A DNA stretch of 64,000 bases from Fasciolopsis buskii (Eukaryota > Platyhelminthes > Trematoda > Plagiorchiida > Fasciolidae). Below the pieces are notes generated by a model. That model had not been told where the DNA came from. It searched no databases and saw only the letters and a list, made by a program, of their open reading frames with translations. Where the stretch lies: the NCBI GenBank assembly GCA_008360955.1, contig LUCM01006754.1, positions 1 through 64,000 on the forward strand. Direction: 5' to 3'. How positions within the stretch are numbered: the first letter of the stretch is position 1; each line of letters starts with the position of its first letter. Positions 23,201 through 35,529 of the stretch are shown piece by piece. The translations under genes and the position numbers were made by a program.

Positions 23201-26200
23201 AATGACCATCGACGCAGGCCACACACCTAATCGGCTGTCGAACGTCTGTTTGATTCGGCTGTTCGCAACGGCTACGAACAGAAACTATCCGAGAAACTAA
23301 GAACATTAACGAGCAGCAACGTAGACGAGCAGTGGGAATAAATTAAGCAGGCTATGCATTTGTCAGCAGATTTCGCCTGCGGTCATAGATCTAGCGTTCA
23401 TCAAAAAACTGGATCTCGCAAGGGTCGCTGGGTCTAATGGAGCAAAAATGCCAGTTGCTTAACTGCAAGGAAATGAATAAAATGTGTCGATAGTTGCAAC
23501 GTCAGTTGACGATAAGCCTTAAGAATGGCCGCGAAAACTGGTGGGTTAAGGTAGCCGAAGAGATGGAAATTGCAAGCACTTCAGGTAACAGTCAAAGACT
23601 GTTTAAGCTTATACGCGACAGCGGTGGGTGGCGAACTTTGATTAGTGAAGTCGTGTGCGATAGGACTGGAGAGCTCATCCATGGTAGACAACAAAGGCTG
23701 GACCGTTGGGCATTGCGCTTCAATGATCAGTTTAATTGGCCACACACTAACGTATTTAGTCCGACATCTGCAGCTGCCAGTCCTTGTGTGGTGTCTGTTG
23801 ATCCTCCAACAAAAGTGGAGGTTGAGTCGAATATTCGGCTTTTGAAGGGGAGAAAAGCTGCTGGTCCCGACGACCTTCCACCAGTTTTCAAATTGGGTGG
23901 GGAGTCTCTGGTCATTGATTGTACCCATTTTCAAGAAGGGCACACGTTGTGCCTGTAGCAATCATCCGATAGTTACTGGGGTGTTAGGTTCAATAATGCT
24001 GCGCCGTTTGACATCGATTCGCGAGAGTATTATCCCCGAATGATTTGCCTGATTTTGTCCAGGTCGAGGTTGCACGGACCAGATATTCACTCCGATAGAT
24101 ACTCTAAACGCGCCACGCACCGCCATCATCCTCATCATCATCGTTCAGCGTTAAACAGCAAGGCAAGCCCCACTGACCGCTGCCGTTCCCCAGAGTTACA
24201 CGATTATATAAAAGTAGTGAATACCCAAGGAGAGAAAGGAGTGGACCTACACGGGCGGGACAAGATAAGATGCTGCTGCAGCCAACACACGAAACACAGT
24301 CTAACTGTACAAACACACTCTTTCAATCATTCTGATTAGATAGAAAATGACAACACGATCGCCACTGTTCACGGTTCCTCGTCATATCCTTTAAGTGTCT
24401 CCTGCCAGCTAGTTGACGAGTCTTTCGGACGGACCCTAACCACGAAGACGTGAGAAAACTACTTTACTTAAGTTCGCTATACATTTTATCACCNNNNNNN
24501 NNNNNNNNNNNNNNNNNNNNNNNNNNNNNNNNNNNNNNNNNNNNNNNNNNNNNNNNNNNNNNNNNNNNNNNNNNNNNNNNNNNNNNNNNNNNNNNNNNNN
24601 NNNNNNNNNNNNNNNNNNNNNNNNNNNNNNNNNNNNNNNNNNNNNNNNNNNNNNNNNNNNNNNNNNNNNNNNNNNNNNNNNNNNNNNNNNNNNNNNNNNN
24701 NNNNNNNNNNNNNNNNNNNNNNNNNNNNNNNNNNNNNNNNNNNNNNNNNNNNNNNNNNNNNNNNNNNNNNNNNNNNNNNNNNNNNNNNNNNNNNNNNNNN
24801 NNNNNNNNNNNNNNNNNNNNNNNNNNNNNNNNNNNNNNNNNNNNNNNNNNNNNNNNNNNNNNNNNNNNNNNNNNNNNNNNNNNNNNNNNNNNNNNNNNNN
24901 NNNNNNNNNNNNNNNNNNNNNNNNNNNNNNNNNNNNNNNNNNNNNNNNNNNNNNNNNNNNNNNNNNNNNNNNNNNNNNNNNNNNNNNNNNNNNNNNNNNN
25001 NNNNNNNNNNNNNNNNNNNNNNNNNNNNNNNNNNNNNNNNNNNNNNNNNNNNNNNNNNNNNNNNNNNNNNNNNNNNNNNNNNNNNNNNNNNNNNNNNNNN
25101 NNNNNNNNNNNNNNNNNNNNNNNNNNNNNNNNNNNNNNNNNNNNNNNNNNNNNNNNNNNNNNNNNNNNNNNNNNNNNNNNNNNNNNNNNNNNNNNNNNNN
25201 NNNNNNNNNNNNNNNNNNNNNNNNNNNNNNNNNNNNNNNNNNNNNNNNNNNNNNNNNNNNNNNNNNNNNNNNNNNNNNNNNNNNNNNNNNNNNNNNNNNN
25301 NNNNNNNNNNNNNNNNNNNNNNNNNNNNNNNNNNNNNNNNNNNNNNNNNNNNNNNNNNNNNNNNNNNNNNNNNNNNNNNNNNNNNNNNNNNNNNNNNNNN
25401 NNNNNNNNNNNNNNNNNNNNNNNNNNNNNNNNNNNNNNNNNNNNNNNNGGTGATAAAATGTATAGCGAACTTAAGTAAAGTAGTTTTCTCACGTCTTCGT
25501 GGTTAGGGTCCGTCCGAAAGACTCGTCAACTAGCTGGCAGGAGACACTTAAAGGATATGACGAGGAACCGTGAACAGTGGCGATCGTGTTGTCATTTTCT
25601 ATCTAATCAGAATGATTGAAAGAGTGTGTTTGTACAGTTAGACTGTGTTTCGTGTGTTGGCTGCAGCAGCATCTTATCTTGTCCCGCCCGTGTAGGTCCA
25701 CTCCTTTCTCTCCTTGGGTATTCACTACTTTTATATAATCGTGTAACTCTGGGGAACGGCAGCGGTCAGTGGGGCTTGCCTTGCTGTTTAACGCTGAACG
25801 ATGATGATGATGATGATGATGCAGTCTTTTAAGCGTTGAAAGAAAGTTTCCATTTAACGAGCAGTCCGCCACCTAGACGTCAGTTGTCAATGAGACGTAA
25901 TTGTATGAGAAATTCCTTTCTTCCGGATTCTTTGCTCCAAGTTTAGGTATACTGCTGTGCAAAACCAGTGCGCCCCTGCTTTGGAGCATGTAGCTGGGTT
26001 TCTGTCTTTGTCGAGACCCTCAGGCCATATGTAGTGCCTCTTCGTAACTTCAATTCAGTTTCGATTCGTACAGCCACTTATTTTGATTCCCACTTTGCAG
26101 CATCGAAGTATAATGGGCGAAAAAATCTTGAGGTCATTCAGGAAAACCATGGAGAAGACAAAACAGCATTACTAGCTGTGGCATTTAGCCGTAACCCCTA

Positions 26201-28966
26201 AGATCTTCAACCATCGCAGAAGATGAGGACAAATCTCATAACCTAACTGGACTTACTCGAGATAGTCCATCGATTAGGGTTTTCATAGCTTTTTACTGCA
26301 TCATGGATTGACCACTTTGATCCATTCTTCAACCATAACGTGTCTCAGAGAACAGTATGTACCAAGCGAGTCGATCTGCGGCCTTGCGTGGCGCATGTCC
26401 CAACCACCTTAGTCTACTCAAATTCAGTTTGTGCTCGATCGACGGAGCTCCCTGATCCAGTGCACTGCGTCTCATCCCCGTATTCAGAGAAAAGTCTCTC
26501 CTGCATTGTGTCAATAGTACAAAGACAATAGTGTTCAAACATCGACAGTCTTCGCAATGCCATGTTTCCGAGCTGCTTACCAGCAACGACCCTGCTGCTG
26601 CTTTGTAAGCAGAACCTTTGATCGATTGTCGGATGACCTGCGATACCACTGATTTCTCCAACCGGTACACGGCGATCGGACCTTTTGTATACGCGAGGTC
26701 TATTCATTTGATTTACTGTCTCCTGGTGAGATGATACTGACCGAATGAGAAACTTACCTATTTTGCTCAGCTCTTCTGCAAGAACAAAGTTCGGCTTTAG
26801 GCTAATTCAGTCCTGAGACAGCGTTTTATACTTTGAAGGTGTAGAGCTCACCCTTAATGTATCCGTACTTTCATTAAAACCATCGAGAATTATTGGAAAT
26901 TTCGCGGTGTCTTTACGTGAAGCACATTATCAGTCGCATATTCGGAATCAATTTTCTTGATCAACTGTCAATGTTGCTATTCCCTCATGAACATAAGGTG
27001 GTTTCCATTATGATTTCAATTACAAATTCGGGGAGAAAAACGAAAGAAAAATAATCCAGGCTAACACCAGTTTTTATGGTTAACTGAAGCGTGAGTTCGC
27101 CACAGGCACGGACTCAGCTTTGGATGTTTTTATAAAATGGTTGAATTAGGAATGAAGTTTCTTAGCACCTTTTAGTGAGAGACGGATCAATAAAATTGCG
27201 CGATCGACTAATCCAGACGCTATTTTCAGATCAAGAAAGGCAGAATTTGTGGGACTATGGAAGGTGTGCCCTTGTTCTGAAACTTGTCGCTTAGAGAAAT
27301 TTTGATCGATACAATCTCAGCCTGACTTGATTCTCGCGTACACGCCACTTGCGACCGTTAGACAATCGGCGGAGAGCAATTCCTACAAGTTTGGATATAA
27401 TGCCCACCATGTCAACTCTGATTTTCACAGCGGAATCTATTACTCTTCTTGTAAATCGATACAATTAGCGATTCACAAACTTGTCTTCCTGCCAATTTTT
27501 ATTTCTAATGAAGGATTGATACCTGCCTGCATTGTTTCACTCGCAGGCCTGAGTGGAAGGTATCCTGTGGCCATAGGCCAACCAAACTACTCCCAACGCT
27601 CTAAAAACATCCTCCAGGTGTCACAGAACGAGTCGTTTTTCCAATAAATTGAAATGTATTTAATTAGAAAGACCGCTTGGCAGTAAGAAAGCGAAAGTTC
27701 AAAGTCTTAGCTTTGTTTGATGTACAAATGAACAAGGATAGTTGGAAAAGATGAAGACAGCTTTTAGCATGAAATTTCATTTTGGTATATCATCTCAGGC
27801 ATTTGTATGTATGGTTCCGAATGCAAGATTTAAATGTGTCGCTGTAGTTCGCTTTGAATGAACCGGCAATAAAGTTCGTACTGGTGATGGTGTTAGCAAC
27901 ACTAGTGTAAAATACTTTGTGTGAATTGTGGTCTCAGAAAAGTAAATCACAGATGTAAGGAGTTAATATGAATGGATGAAGAAATGAAGTAATGGGTTCA
28001 GGAACCAAAGAAGATAAAAGCACGTCGTGCCACGACCGCGGCAGCTAGAGCCGTTGCAGAAATTTGCGCTGGCTAAGCAGCCCCCGCCTCATCAGTTGAG
28101 TCGCTATGACCTCAAATGCCATCATGTAGCTCCTGCGTAGTCCCTCAGTTTGATGTCTTCAGATTGTAAGAACCAGTTTAAAGGCTGTCACCGATTGGAT
28201 CCACCAAGTATTATAGGACGGCGCTGTTGGTAGCCCGGATAGTACCTTTGCGAGGAACATCTTGGACGTATTCTCTCGTCCTTTTCGACAGGTAGCTCAT
28301 TGTACATCCGATATACTGTGTACTACGGTGCACACAAGCTGATACAGAACAAAGAGTGCTGCTTCTTGCCAGTATCCGTTTACACAAAAAATCACACGAA
28401 GTGTCAAAATGTGCTTGATGAAACAACTTTGTTCCTTTTTCTGTTCGATTTTCCTATTCTGATTTCACGTGCAATCATTTTTCGTCGTTGCTGCGTCGAA
28501 ACCACGCCGATGAAAATTCGTATGTACTCGCGATGTGATTCTTGGTGCCCTTTCTGCTCATGCTAGGCAAGGGCAAAAAAGCTACTAACCAACTTCTTTT
28601 TTATGGATATGATTCAACTTCAGCATTGGGATTAGACTTCTTGACTGGGGCCTACGAGGTGATAATTATTGTTGGTTGGAGACGCTGAGAGATATGATTC
28701 AGAACTGAAGTCACTGGCGCGAATGCCATTTATGCTACCCATCCCCCTTAAGAATAATCGGAAAACAACCGAAAAATCACCAAGTATGTATGGTGAAAAC
28801 AAGAAAACGGTTATAATGGTTTATTATTTCCCCCCTGTTTGTTCTCCTTTAAAGTTCCATTTACATGCCGTTGTGTTGGCACCATGCTTGTTTTCAAGCC
28901 GGCGTATTATATATATATATATAGAAGTTGAGAAAGCGTACACTGGGTTAATACGTTTATTATGAC

Positions 28967-29002
<36 letters not shown>

Positions 29003-32000
29003 CACGCGTTTGTGAACAATCGTGGTGCCGAAGTGACTACAAACGTACGATTGTACTGAAAACGTATTGATGACATAGTGATAGTATTACTACTAATAAT
29101 AATAGTGTCGGGGATTGGCGATGTGATATTTACTGCCGTCTATTACAAAATTACGATTGAATATACACTTGAGTTTGCTAATCACGCCAAATTCGTTTAC
29201 ATTGCCGCTAAGTATTTGCTATTATCCACGTCCTTAAATGTTTAGTTTTGCTGTCTAGTTCCGGGTTGTTGATTTACGCGTTTCTCTTTGGCTTTCCAAC
29301 CGGGAATAACAAGCAAAAATAAAACTTCTCTGGTATTAGGTTTTGATGTAACTGCAAGTAATATCTGGGCTCGTTTTAAGACATTCCTTATCGTTTGCCC
29401 TTCTTACAGAACAGCATCCATGGCCTTCCTGTTCATCTCACAAGTCTTCATGGTGTGGAACTTCATTACATTTCACCAACGACGTAGGCGGGACAGGCCT
29501 TCGCATGGCGCTTCCAAGAACTGGTTCTCATTCGGTCAGGAATCAAACACACCCAAAAAGAAGGAGAAGAAAAAGGGTGAGTTTTCCACGTTAGTTTTAA
29601 TTTGTTCTAAAGCCTAGCCATCTTTTTCCATTTACTTCTGTTTTTACCTGGCTTTGTCCCCTGAAAGAATGGGCCGGTTTTATGCATGTCGCAGATTGCG
29701 CTTGTTCACGCGCACCGGTCAAAGATGCGATCAGAGCACAGAAATCCGGTTCTCTCACCAAAGGGAAACATCTTGAACAGGCTGGAATCTAAATCATTCT
29801 ATATCCGATTTCGTGAAGCTGGTCCCTGTTTAAATGTGATCATCACCCCTGACATAATACAAATGAAAGGTCGTTTTGAGTTCTCATTTTTTTCGTCGCA
29901 GAATTTGTTCAGGTTTCTGCCGACGTCATTGAAAGGTAACTTTCAATATCTTGTCGCACAAGGTCCTTTCTGGGATCATTACCAAACATCGTTAGTAAAA
30001 AGCACCTTTAGCTCTCTGGCTCCTGGCGCGTAATGACCATGATATGCCAAAATAGGATGGATAACGACTCGAAAAACGCGGAGATCGATCCTATTCCGTT
30101 CCCAAGTTGATGTAGCCGAAAAACCGCTCTCGCTGTTGTCGATTCGGTCTTAATTTCATCCTTGGTTTGACTGGTTCGGCGCCTCATAGAACCTAAGTAT
30201 TTGGATGCCCACAGGTGCTCAGTTAGCTCACCGTTGGCTGATCGCACCTGTGTGGAGTTTGCAGCGCAAGTCTATAAGATCTTGCTTTTTGACGTACTAC
30301 TTTCTAGTCCCGCTAATTGGCTGTTAGACAGTCGGATTGTTCTTTATGATTTTCTTGTGACGTGCGTGAACCGTGGATGTAGTGGAAGAAGCATGTCCCG
30401 CAGCCGTTAGGGCCTGCCACTCAAAAAGAGAATCGGCAACCATGATCCTGAAACTTGGGGTGCCGCAGAACCATATAAGGTCTCATCCGGTCAGGTGTGG
30501 TAACGAGCCGAATGACATCGAATTACTATCTACCACCAAAGTGACCGATGGATCTGAAATTTGAACCTCTGACCTTTTTTGATTGATACCAGCTTAATCC
30601 ACTTGACTCTCCTCCCGATTAAAGCGATCATTTCTTCCGCAAAATTCCAAGTCAACTTGGACTTGTTTACAGTCCTTTTTGGTTCCGTACCACTCCCAAT
30701 TTTGGCGTCATGATTGTCAACCTTCTCGTTCTCCGTTTAGTTGATTCTAGCGGCTAAGAATTGTACTTTATTCCCTTTAGTCAGTAAATTAATAAAAAAC
30801 CTCTGAGCTTAGCTGCGCACCTGGGGGTTCGATAAGCGCTTGTTACGTTATCCAATCGATGGCGTAAGTGATAATAAACAATAGGCAACGTCGGAGTTAA
30901 AGAGTTCGTCGCATTCTTTTTCCTCGGTGATTTCCATTCTTGTGCACGTATTTGAGTAGCAGTACGATCACGTAGGACTGACCGGTTTCCCGGCTCCCCG
31001 GTTGTCCATTTGGTGTTTCCATTAGCTGAATCGAAGAATTCATAGAAATTAACAAGCCGGGCTGGGATCGGTTGTAGAAATTCTAGCACGATGTGAGAAG
31101 TGAAATATCTCTTCCATACGTCTGTCGCGGCGGAAGCTTTCTTCGCCTTCGCAGCGTTGGACTCAAGTTTGGCCACATTGCCATCGGTCACCGGTGGCGT
31201 GGCTCGATCGAGACTTGTCCATCATTCTGGTCCACACTCGTGGATTCAGGTTATGCTTCTGTTCTTGTCCGCTTTTGTTTGCGCCTAGTCAGTGGTCACA
31301 GCAACACGAAAACCACGCGTCCTACACATCTGATTCTGGACGATAATCCCAGACTTCATATCTCATGTGAGCCCCCAGCGCTATTGTTATTATAAAGTAA
31401 TGCTTAGTATCCAAGCGAGCATTGGGATCAGATCAAAGAAGCTCGATTCAGCGGGAGCTATCATGCGGGACTCCAGGCCATGTGAACCTCAGAAACGATG
31501 GATATCCTCGATTTTATTTACTTTGTTGGATGCTTGCAGATCTGTCTTCCCGGATCCCAGATATAAAGGGAAGTGCAAATCTCCGATAATTCTACTGAGC
31601 AGGAGCCTGGGAAATGGCTGTTGGTAGTTTATAGACAGCACAACGAAATGTGAAAGACTGCAGCTATCGGCAGTAATCGAAATCCTAACGAACTGATCTA
31701 GAATACTGATCCACGGAAGTCAATTGTAAGCGAGGTAATCAAAGAATCTGGTAGCTTACACATTCGCTCAGCTAGAGCGTTACGAAGAACGAGGAGGCAG
31801 TGAGATTGGTCTATTTTGGTATCGGGTCTTCCACCTTTATATGCAAATTAAACAATTACCAGTCCTCTATCCGAAATGGTCGTCATCAGCGAGGTAGGTT
31901 TGCTTAAAACCGTAAGCCTGCCGGGTCACGTGAACTGTCCCTTGTCCCTTTTCAAGGACAGAAGTGTTTACATCGGAATCACCGAAAACTCTTGCATCCC

Positions 32001-33610
32001 TCTTGACAAGAGATCACATTTTTAAGGACAAGCGTGATCATACTGGTCCACGATAGGTAGGCTGTCATTAGAAAATTACAGGAATTAATTTGCTAAGTAT
32101 GCCATTCAAACTGCTCGCGAACATTATTCTCCACTGACTATCTGGTGCCCACGAAAGGTGTTTGTGTTGAAATCAAGCCAGTTTCCAACCCGCCTTGGGT
32201 TGTATTGACCGAATCTTCACTCAGTAGCAGTTGACGCCCGACAATTCAACAGCTGTTCATCAGTGGCCAGTCAAGCGAATGCGTTCATCCATTCCAATTC
32301 CCTAGGCTCAGACCCACCTTCAAATGACCAAGCAATCAGTGATGTATTATTACTTATCGACAATGGCAGCCGAGCCTTTCTGGAGTTCAGACGGACGCTG
32401 AGTCACAGCGAAGTCAGCTTTCCGACTAAAAATAGAGATTGTCGTGCCTCTATTTGCCCGTGGTCATCTGTTGGTGCGAGATCTGTCCGTCGCCAATCGT
32501 AGATGCTCAGAAATTAGAAGTTTTCAATCACTGGTGTGTGCGGCAAACCTTCGAAATTCGCCGGGGACGGTACCATGACATAGATAAACTCTCCGTCCAC
32601 GTCTGACGTCGATGACTGCAGTGGTCTGATCAGATTCTACGGTGACTCAAGTCGGAACTAAGGAAGCAACACTTTTGTTTCTCTTACTGTGTTGGCGTTG
32701 TTTCCTTGGTGGGCAGCTCAGAGCACGAATCAGTGCAGTAGAAAAAGCACAGGAGCTTCTGAGCATTCAATGAATTTACTGAGCTCGGTGATACAAAATG
32801 GATCAAATCTCGATCTCCATCGGGTCGGCCTTTAACCGTTCTGTGTAATCAGCAGCGGCAGTGATATCCATGAGGCGGTTTGTCCACTTGCAAGAAATAA
32901 AAATGTCAAGGAATTTATACATGTTTGTAGAACGGTGAAAGGAGATCCCGAACTTCGCTTTTGGAGAGTAGGGTGCCTTAGTATAGTAATCTGATTGCAT
33001 TTACTTTAATTCATTGTGTATCCCCCATAAGGGTGCACTGAATAAATGGTTGTTAATGTGGAAAATATTTCATTTGACCGGACTTCTAAAACCTGTTTTC
33101 CTGTTTGTTGGTCTCACTAAACCTAGCAGTCTACTACGACTAACACAGGGCAGTCGGTACTGTCGGCGGATATAGATTGTCATTACTTGCATTGTTTTTG
33201 TGCCTATGAGCTGGAATAAGTTGTTTAAACCTGTTGACACTTATCACCATTTTAATTTTGTACAACACCCAAGTGGTGTCCAGACAATATCTAAATACGC
33301 GCGCATAAGTCACAAGCTCTTATTTCATGCTTGGAATAATTTTTGAAATCTATTTAGTGACTTTCATTTTGAATTATGAAGCATATTTCCATTGTAATCT
33401 ATATTAACTCACTAAAACTTAATTTAATTCTCTCGATCGTATGGTATTCACTCTTCGATGATTAGTCTATTATGGTCGTTGTTGCTTCATTTCTTGCTTG
33501 TTATTTTAGTCGTGAAACGAGAAGAAGAGGAACCCAGCGAAGGAGATAGTGATCAAAACAACCAGAAAGAACTTCGTCGTCGTAAACCAATCAGGACACG
33601 CCCACAGTGA
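20273..33610 (+). CDS. TRAM1: translocating chain-associated membrane protein 1 (11 coding exons, complete)
   Basis: Multi-pass ER membrane protein next to Sec61 that helps nascent chains enter the translocon. Exons: 20273-20401, 20438-20495, 20527-20642, 20672-20878, 20911-20964, 20997-21067, 21101-21211, 21245-21316, 21353-21424, 29410-29576, 33510-33610. All introns are GT-AG with matching phases, giving 385 residues (human TRAM1 has 374). Family blocks: SHEFIISNHGDIVS near the N-terminus; a sequon NVT at residue 58 where human TRAM1 has NVT; HAVLQEYVFD and KFNESAHLTCFYAL, entering the TRAM/LAG1/CLN8 domain; WLHDYPELYFQK; TGNFN; VWNFITF. The tail is lysine/arginine-rich with an acidic patch (REEEEPSEGDSD). 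Introns 1-8 are only 29-36 nt; introns 9 and 10 are 8.0 and 3.9 kb and hold retroelements. Start chosen by homology. No AATAAA or ATTAAA found in the first kilobase after the stop. Confidence 0.96.
24122..24493 (-). repeat. antisense RTE 3'-end arm inside copy 1
   Basis: Perfect or near-perfect reverse complement of 25449-25820 on the far side of the gap, with the (ATC/ATG) trinucleotide tail at its left end. It sits in the reverse transcriptase region just after a degraded GRGCxDQIFT block. The complementarity ends exactly at the N run on both sides. Confidence 0.85.
24494..25448. other. assembly gap (955 N)
   Basis: A run of N. Its length is close to the roughly 990 bases between the antisense insert and the 3' end in copy 2 (37515-38504), so it probably hides the rest of the copy 1 reverse transcriptase. 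Any frame crossing it is an artefact. Confidence 0.99.
26210..26830 (-). pseudogene. RTE-like LINE C-terminal relic (second RTE family)
   Basis: The - strand frames 26707-26414 and 26670-26329 contain IEHKLNLSRLRWLGHAPRKAADRLAWY, split here at the natural break LSRLRWLGH / RKAADRLAWY, together with SSETWHCEDCR and a frame reading MFEHYCL. These are hallmarks of the ORF2 tail in RTE elements of flatworms. Sequence differs from copies 1-7, and a related piece lies at 49740-50200. Frameshifted; lies in TRAM1 intron 9. Confidence 0.6.
26840..28170. other. TRAM1 intron 9 sequence, nothing recognised
   Basis: Contains a 106-codon + frame (27327-27647) with no recognisable domain. No exon consistent with TRAM1 is missing between exons 9 and 10, because the phase and homology join directly. 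Confidence 0.4.
28180..28440 (-). pseudogene. possible Penelope-like GIY-YIG endonuclease fragment
   Basis: The - strand translation contains TQYIGCTMSYLSKRTREY followed by NSAVL. This resembles the Y-I-G-x-T-x-R-x-L-x-x-R-x-x-E-H core and downstream N-S-A-I segment of the endonuclease domain of Penelope-like retroelements. The usual arginine after T is replaced, and no reverse transcriptase is seen upstream. It is short and could be a chance match; the similar piece at 40685-40927 makes it more believable. Confidence 0.45.
28906..29001. repeat. (AT)n microsatellites
   Basis: Two AT dinucleotide tracts, 28906-28923 and 28970-29001, separated by about 46 bases, in TRAM1 intron 9. An (ACTAAT-like) trinucleotide-rich patch follows near 29090. 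Confidence 0.9.
29990..30250 (-). pseudogene. RTE-like LINE fragment in TRAM1 intron 10
   Basis: The - strand frame 30247-30008 reads SKYLGSMRRRTSQTKDEI followed by TARAVF, matching the F-K-Y-L-G-S ... E-I-x-x-R-I-x-x-A-R-x-A-F region after the reverse transcriptase core in RTE-type LINEs. Only about 80 codons survive. It probably belongs to the same second family as 26210-26830, but the two do not overlap in the protein, so this is unproven. Confidence 0.5.
30251..33509. other. TRAM1 intron 10, remainder
   Basis: No further exon is needed here, since exon 10 (ending in phase 1 at 29576) joins directly to exon 11. The longest frame is 30781-31191 (-, 136 codons), lysine/arginine-rich and unrecognised. 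I see no clear mobile element. Confidence 0.4.
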
Positions 33611-35019
33611 TAATTGGTTTCCACCGAGACAGATAATGTCAACCTGGTCTTGGTTTCGTAAATCATTTATTGTACTATACTATACTATTTGTGCCTGTCA
33701 AACTACTTTATTTGCAATGACAATTTGGTTTCGCTCCGGTTACCCAATGATAGTCTTCGGCACCCGCACAGTTGAACGTTTATTTTGCTGTTTTGTACAG
33801 TCAGCTGGATATTGTTACTGCCATTTGTTTGGCACCTTATCTGGAATGTTTCCGGATTACCACATATTTCCCTAACGTTTTGCATCTTGATTCTCCCCGA
33901 TTTTGATGTGATAATGATACGGCGAATTGTTACACCTGTTTCTGTATGATTTCGTGTGCTTCTGGGAGAAGAAGAAAGTTTGTGCTGGTATTCTGTTGCT
34001 GTTTGATTCATGCATTCTTGTGGGTTTCACCAGGCAGTCTGTCTTGACATCTGATAGCCTTGGCTAATTCATTGAACTGGTTCTGCAAGAGACGTCGTCA
34101 TCATCAGAGGCATCACCCTCCAGGAAGATTTCTCCACTTTCCTTCGACTCAGTCGATGAGTCTTATTGTTCATTATTCGTTCACCTTAAGACGTCTGAGA
34201 GCCTCGGGTTGTCCTGAAACCTAGAAATACATAAACACGTTTCGTCGTAATTAGCCCTCAAATTCGAGGACCATCAACGATTAACTCCTGAGAAATGAAG
34301 CGTTAAAACTACCCAGGAACAACGATCGTTCCCTCGCTGCAAGAATGATTTCATTAGTCGGCTACTTTATATATACGGCTTTGTTTCGATCTGCTCGATG
34401 CGAATATACGGTCACCTTGACTTGTTGTCCGGCAACTCTATTGTCAAATTATTGGTTACATCATTCACTAAGCAATTTTTAGAGTTTCAGCGTTATCAGT
34501 CGCTGCGTCTGAAACGCACTAACTCATCCCGTCGGTATATCTAGCAAGTTTTGGAATACAACGAGTTTCAATCTAATGTTTTCAAGCCAACCGTACCGTA
34601 GATTGAGGCTTGCTTTCACGTCAAGTGAATGAAGACAAATCGCTATACTAAAAATGATATGACTACTATATTCTGGTGACGTGCAACGCGAAGCTCACTT
34701 TTTATAATGTCTATTTCCGTGTAATTCAGGGAATATCCCTGTCGTCATAGCGACAGATTTCCTCGTGATGTCATCGCTCAACTCAGCATAGAGAAACTAT
34801 GGAAGCACGTGTATTCATAGATTATCCTATTTCGTTCCTTTGGGGAAACCGTCTTTGTATTTGAGTCAGATCGAACAAACAGAAAGGATGTAAGAAAGTG
34901 AGATAGATTTTTCGAAGAAGTTTCCGCTAGAAAAGTTCCTTTTGTGAGCATCTTACTGGTTAACACTCAAACGTGCACGGTGTTGTCAGTTATTGTGGGG
35001 AGCCGTTCCTTGCCTCACC
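33611..35019. other. TRAM1 3' flank, nothing recognised
   Basis: Must contain the TRAM1 3' UTR, but I found no AATAAA or ATTAAA on the + strand in the first kilobase, so the cleavage site is unknown. Open frames here (33549-33875 +, 33703-34011 -, 34778-34966 -) have no known motif. Confidence 0.4.
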
Positions 35020-35529
35020 TTTTTGCCCGAGGGTGGAGGCTTGGCGAAGTATTCTCCTGGTCCTCCAAGTCGAGGGTTCATCTGAGTCAGCAGCTCAGTC
35101 GGAAAAACGAGTGGAAGAATAATTGGTCCAAGTTGATGGGCTTCCACTCAGCTATACCCCGCTGCCCTGTAGTCAGGTTTTTGTCAGAACCAAAAGTTTT
35201 CGTTGAGAACCCTAATCGTTGTGGACTCCCTAACAGTACCCGTCCATTATTCCCCATGAGTTACACGCCTACAAATAATTCCATACTGCATCGGTCGTCG
35301 CGCACGATAATCAGGACTGCGCTGCCCATTGCGTCGAGCGGAGTTCAGAGTTCCTTCCTATATTAATCAGCCTGTCTCTTTTGTCTTCAACCCAACGTCT
35401 TTGCCCGTTCTGCCTACCCATAGTGTTCCCACTGATAAAACGCCCGATACTCTCAACGGTTCGTTGTCAAATCGTGTAGTAGGCGGTTTTCAGTCTTTTA
35501 GCTCACTTTTTCAAGCCTCTTCAGTATAT

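Larger units (their letters stand above)
22280..25822 (+). mobile_element. RTE-type LINE, copy 1 (in TRAM1 intron 9, interrupted by the gap)
   Basis: Same orientation as TRAM1. The 5' part (22480-23230) encodes the endonuclease start (LGSFNVRTL, IDVCCVSESRIQDS) and IGSLSQIDYIAV. 23494-23958 encodes the region before the reverse transcriptase (GRKAAGPDDLPP). At about 24125 an antisense copy of the element's own 3' end begins and runs into the N gap; the true 3' end resumes at 25449 and finishes in a (GAT)n tail at 25798-25821. Stops and frameshifts are frequent, and GDFNA is eroded. Two tracts are almost identical to copy 2; the segment between them is clearly diverged. Confidence 0.85.

Noticed and set aside
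24450..25492. 342-codon open frames on both strands across the gap
   Set aside because: They consist almost entirely of N; the identical ends on both strands come from the inverted repeat.
30781..31191. 136-codon - strand frame in TRAM1 intron 10
   Set aside because: Lys/Arg-rich but without any family motif; a + frame overlaps it.
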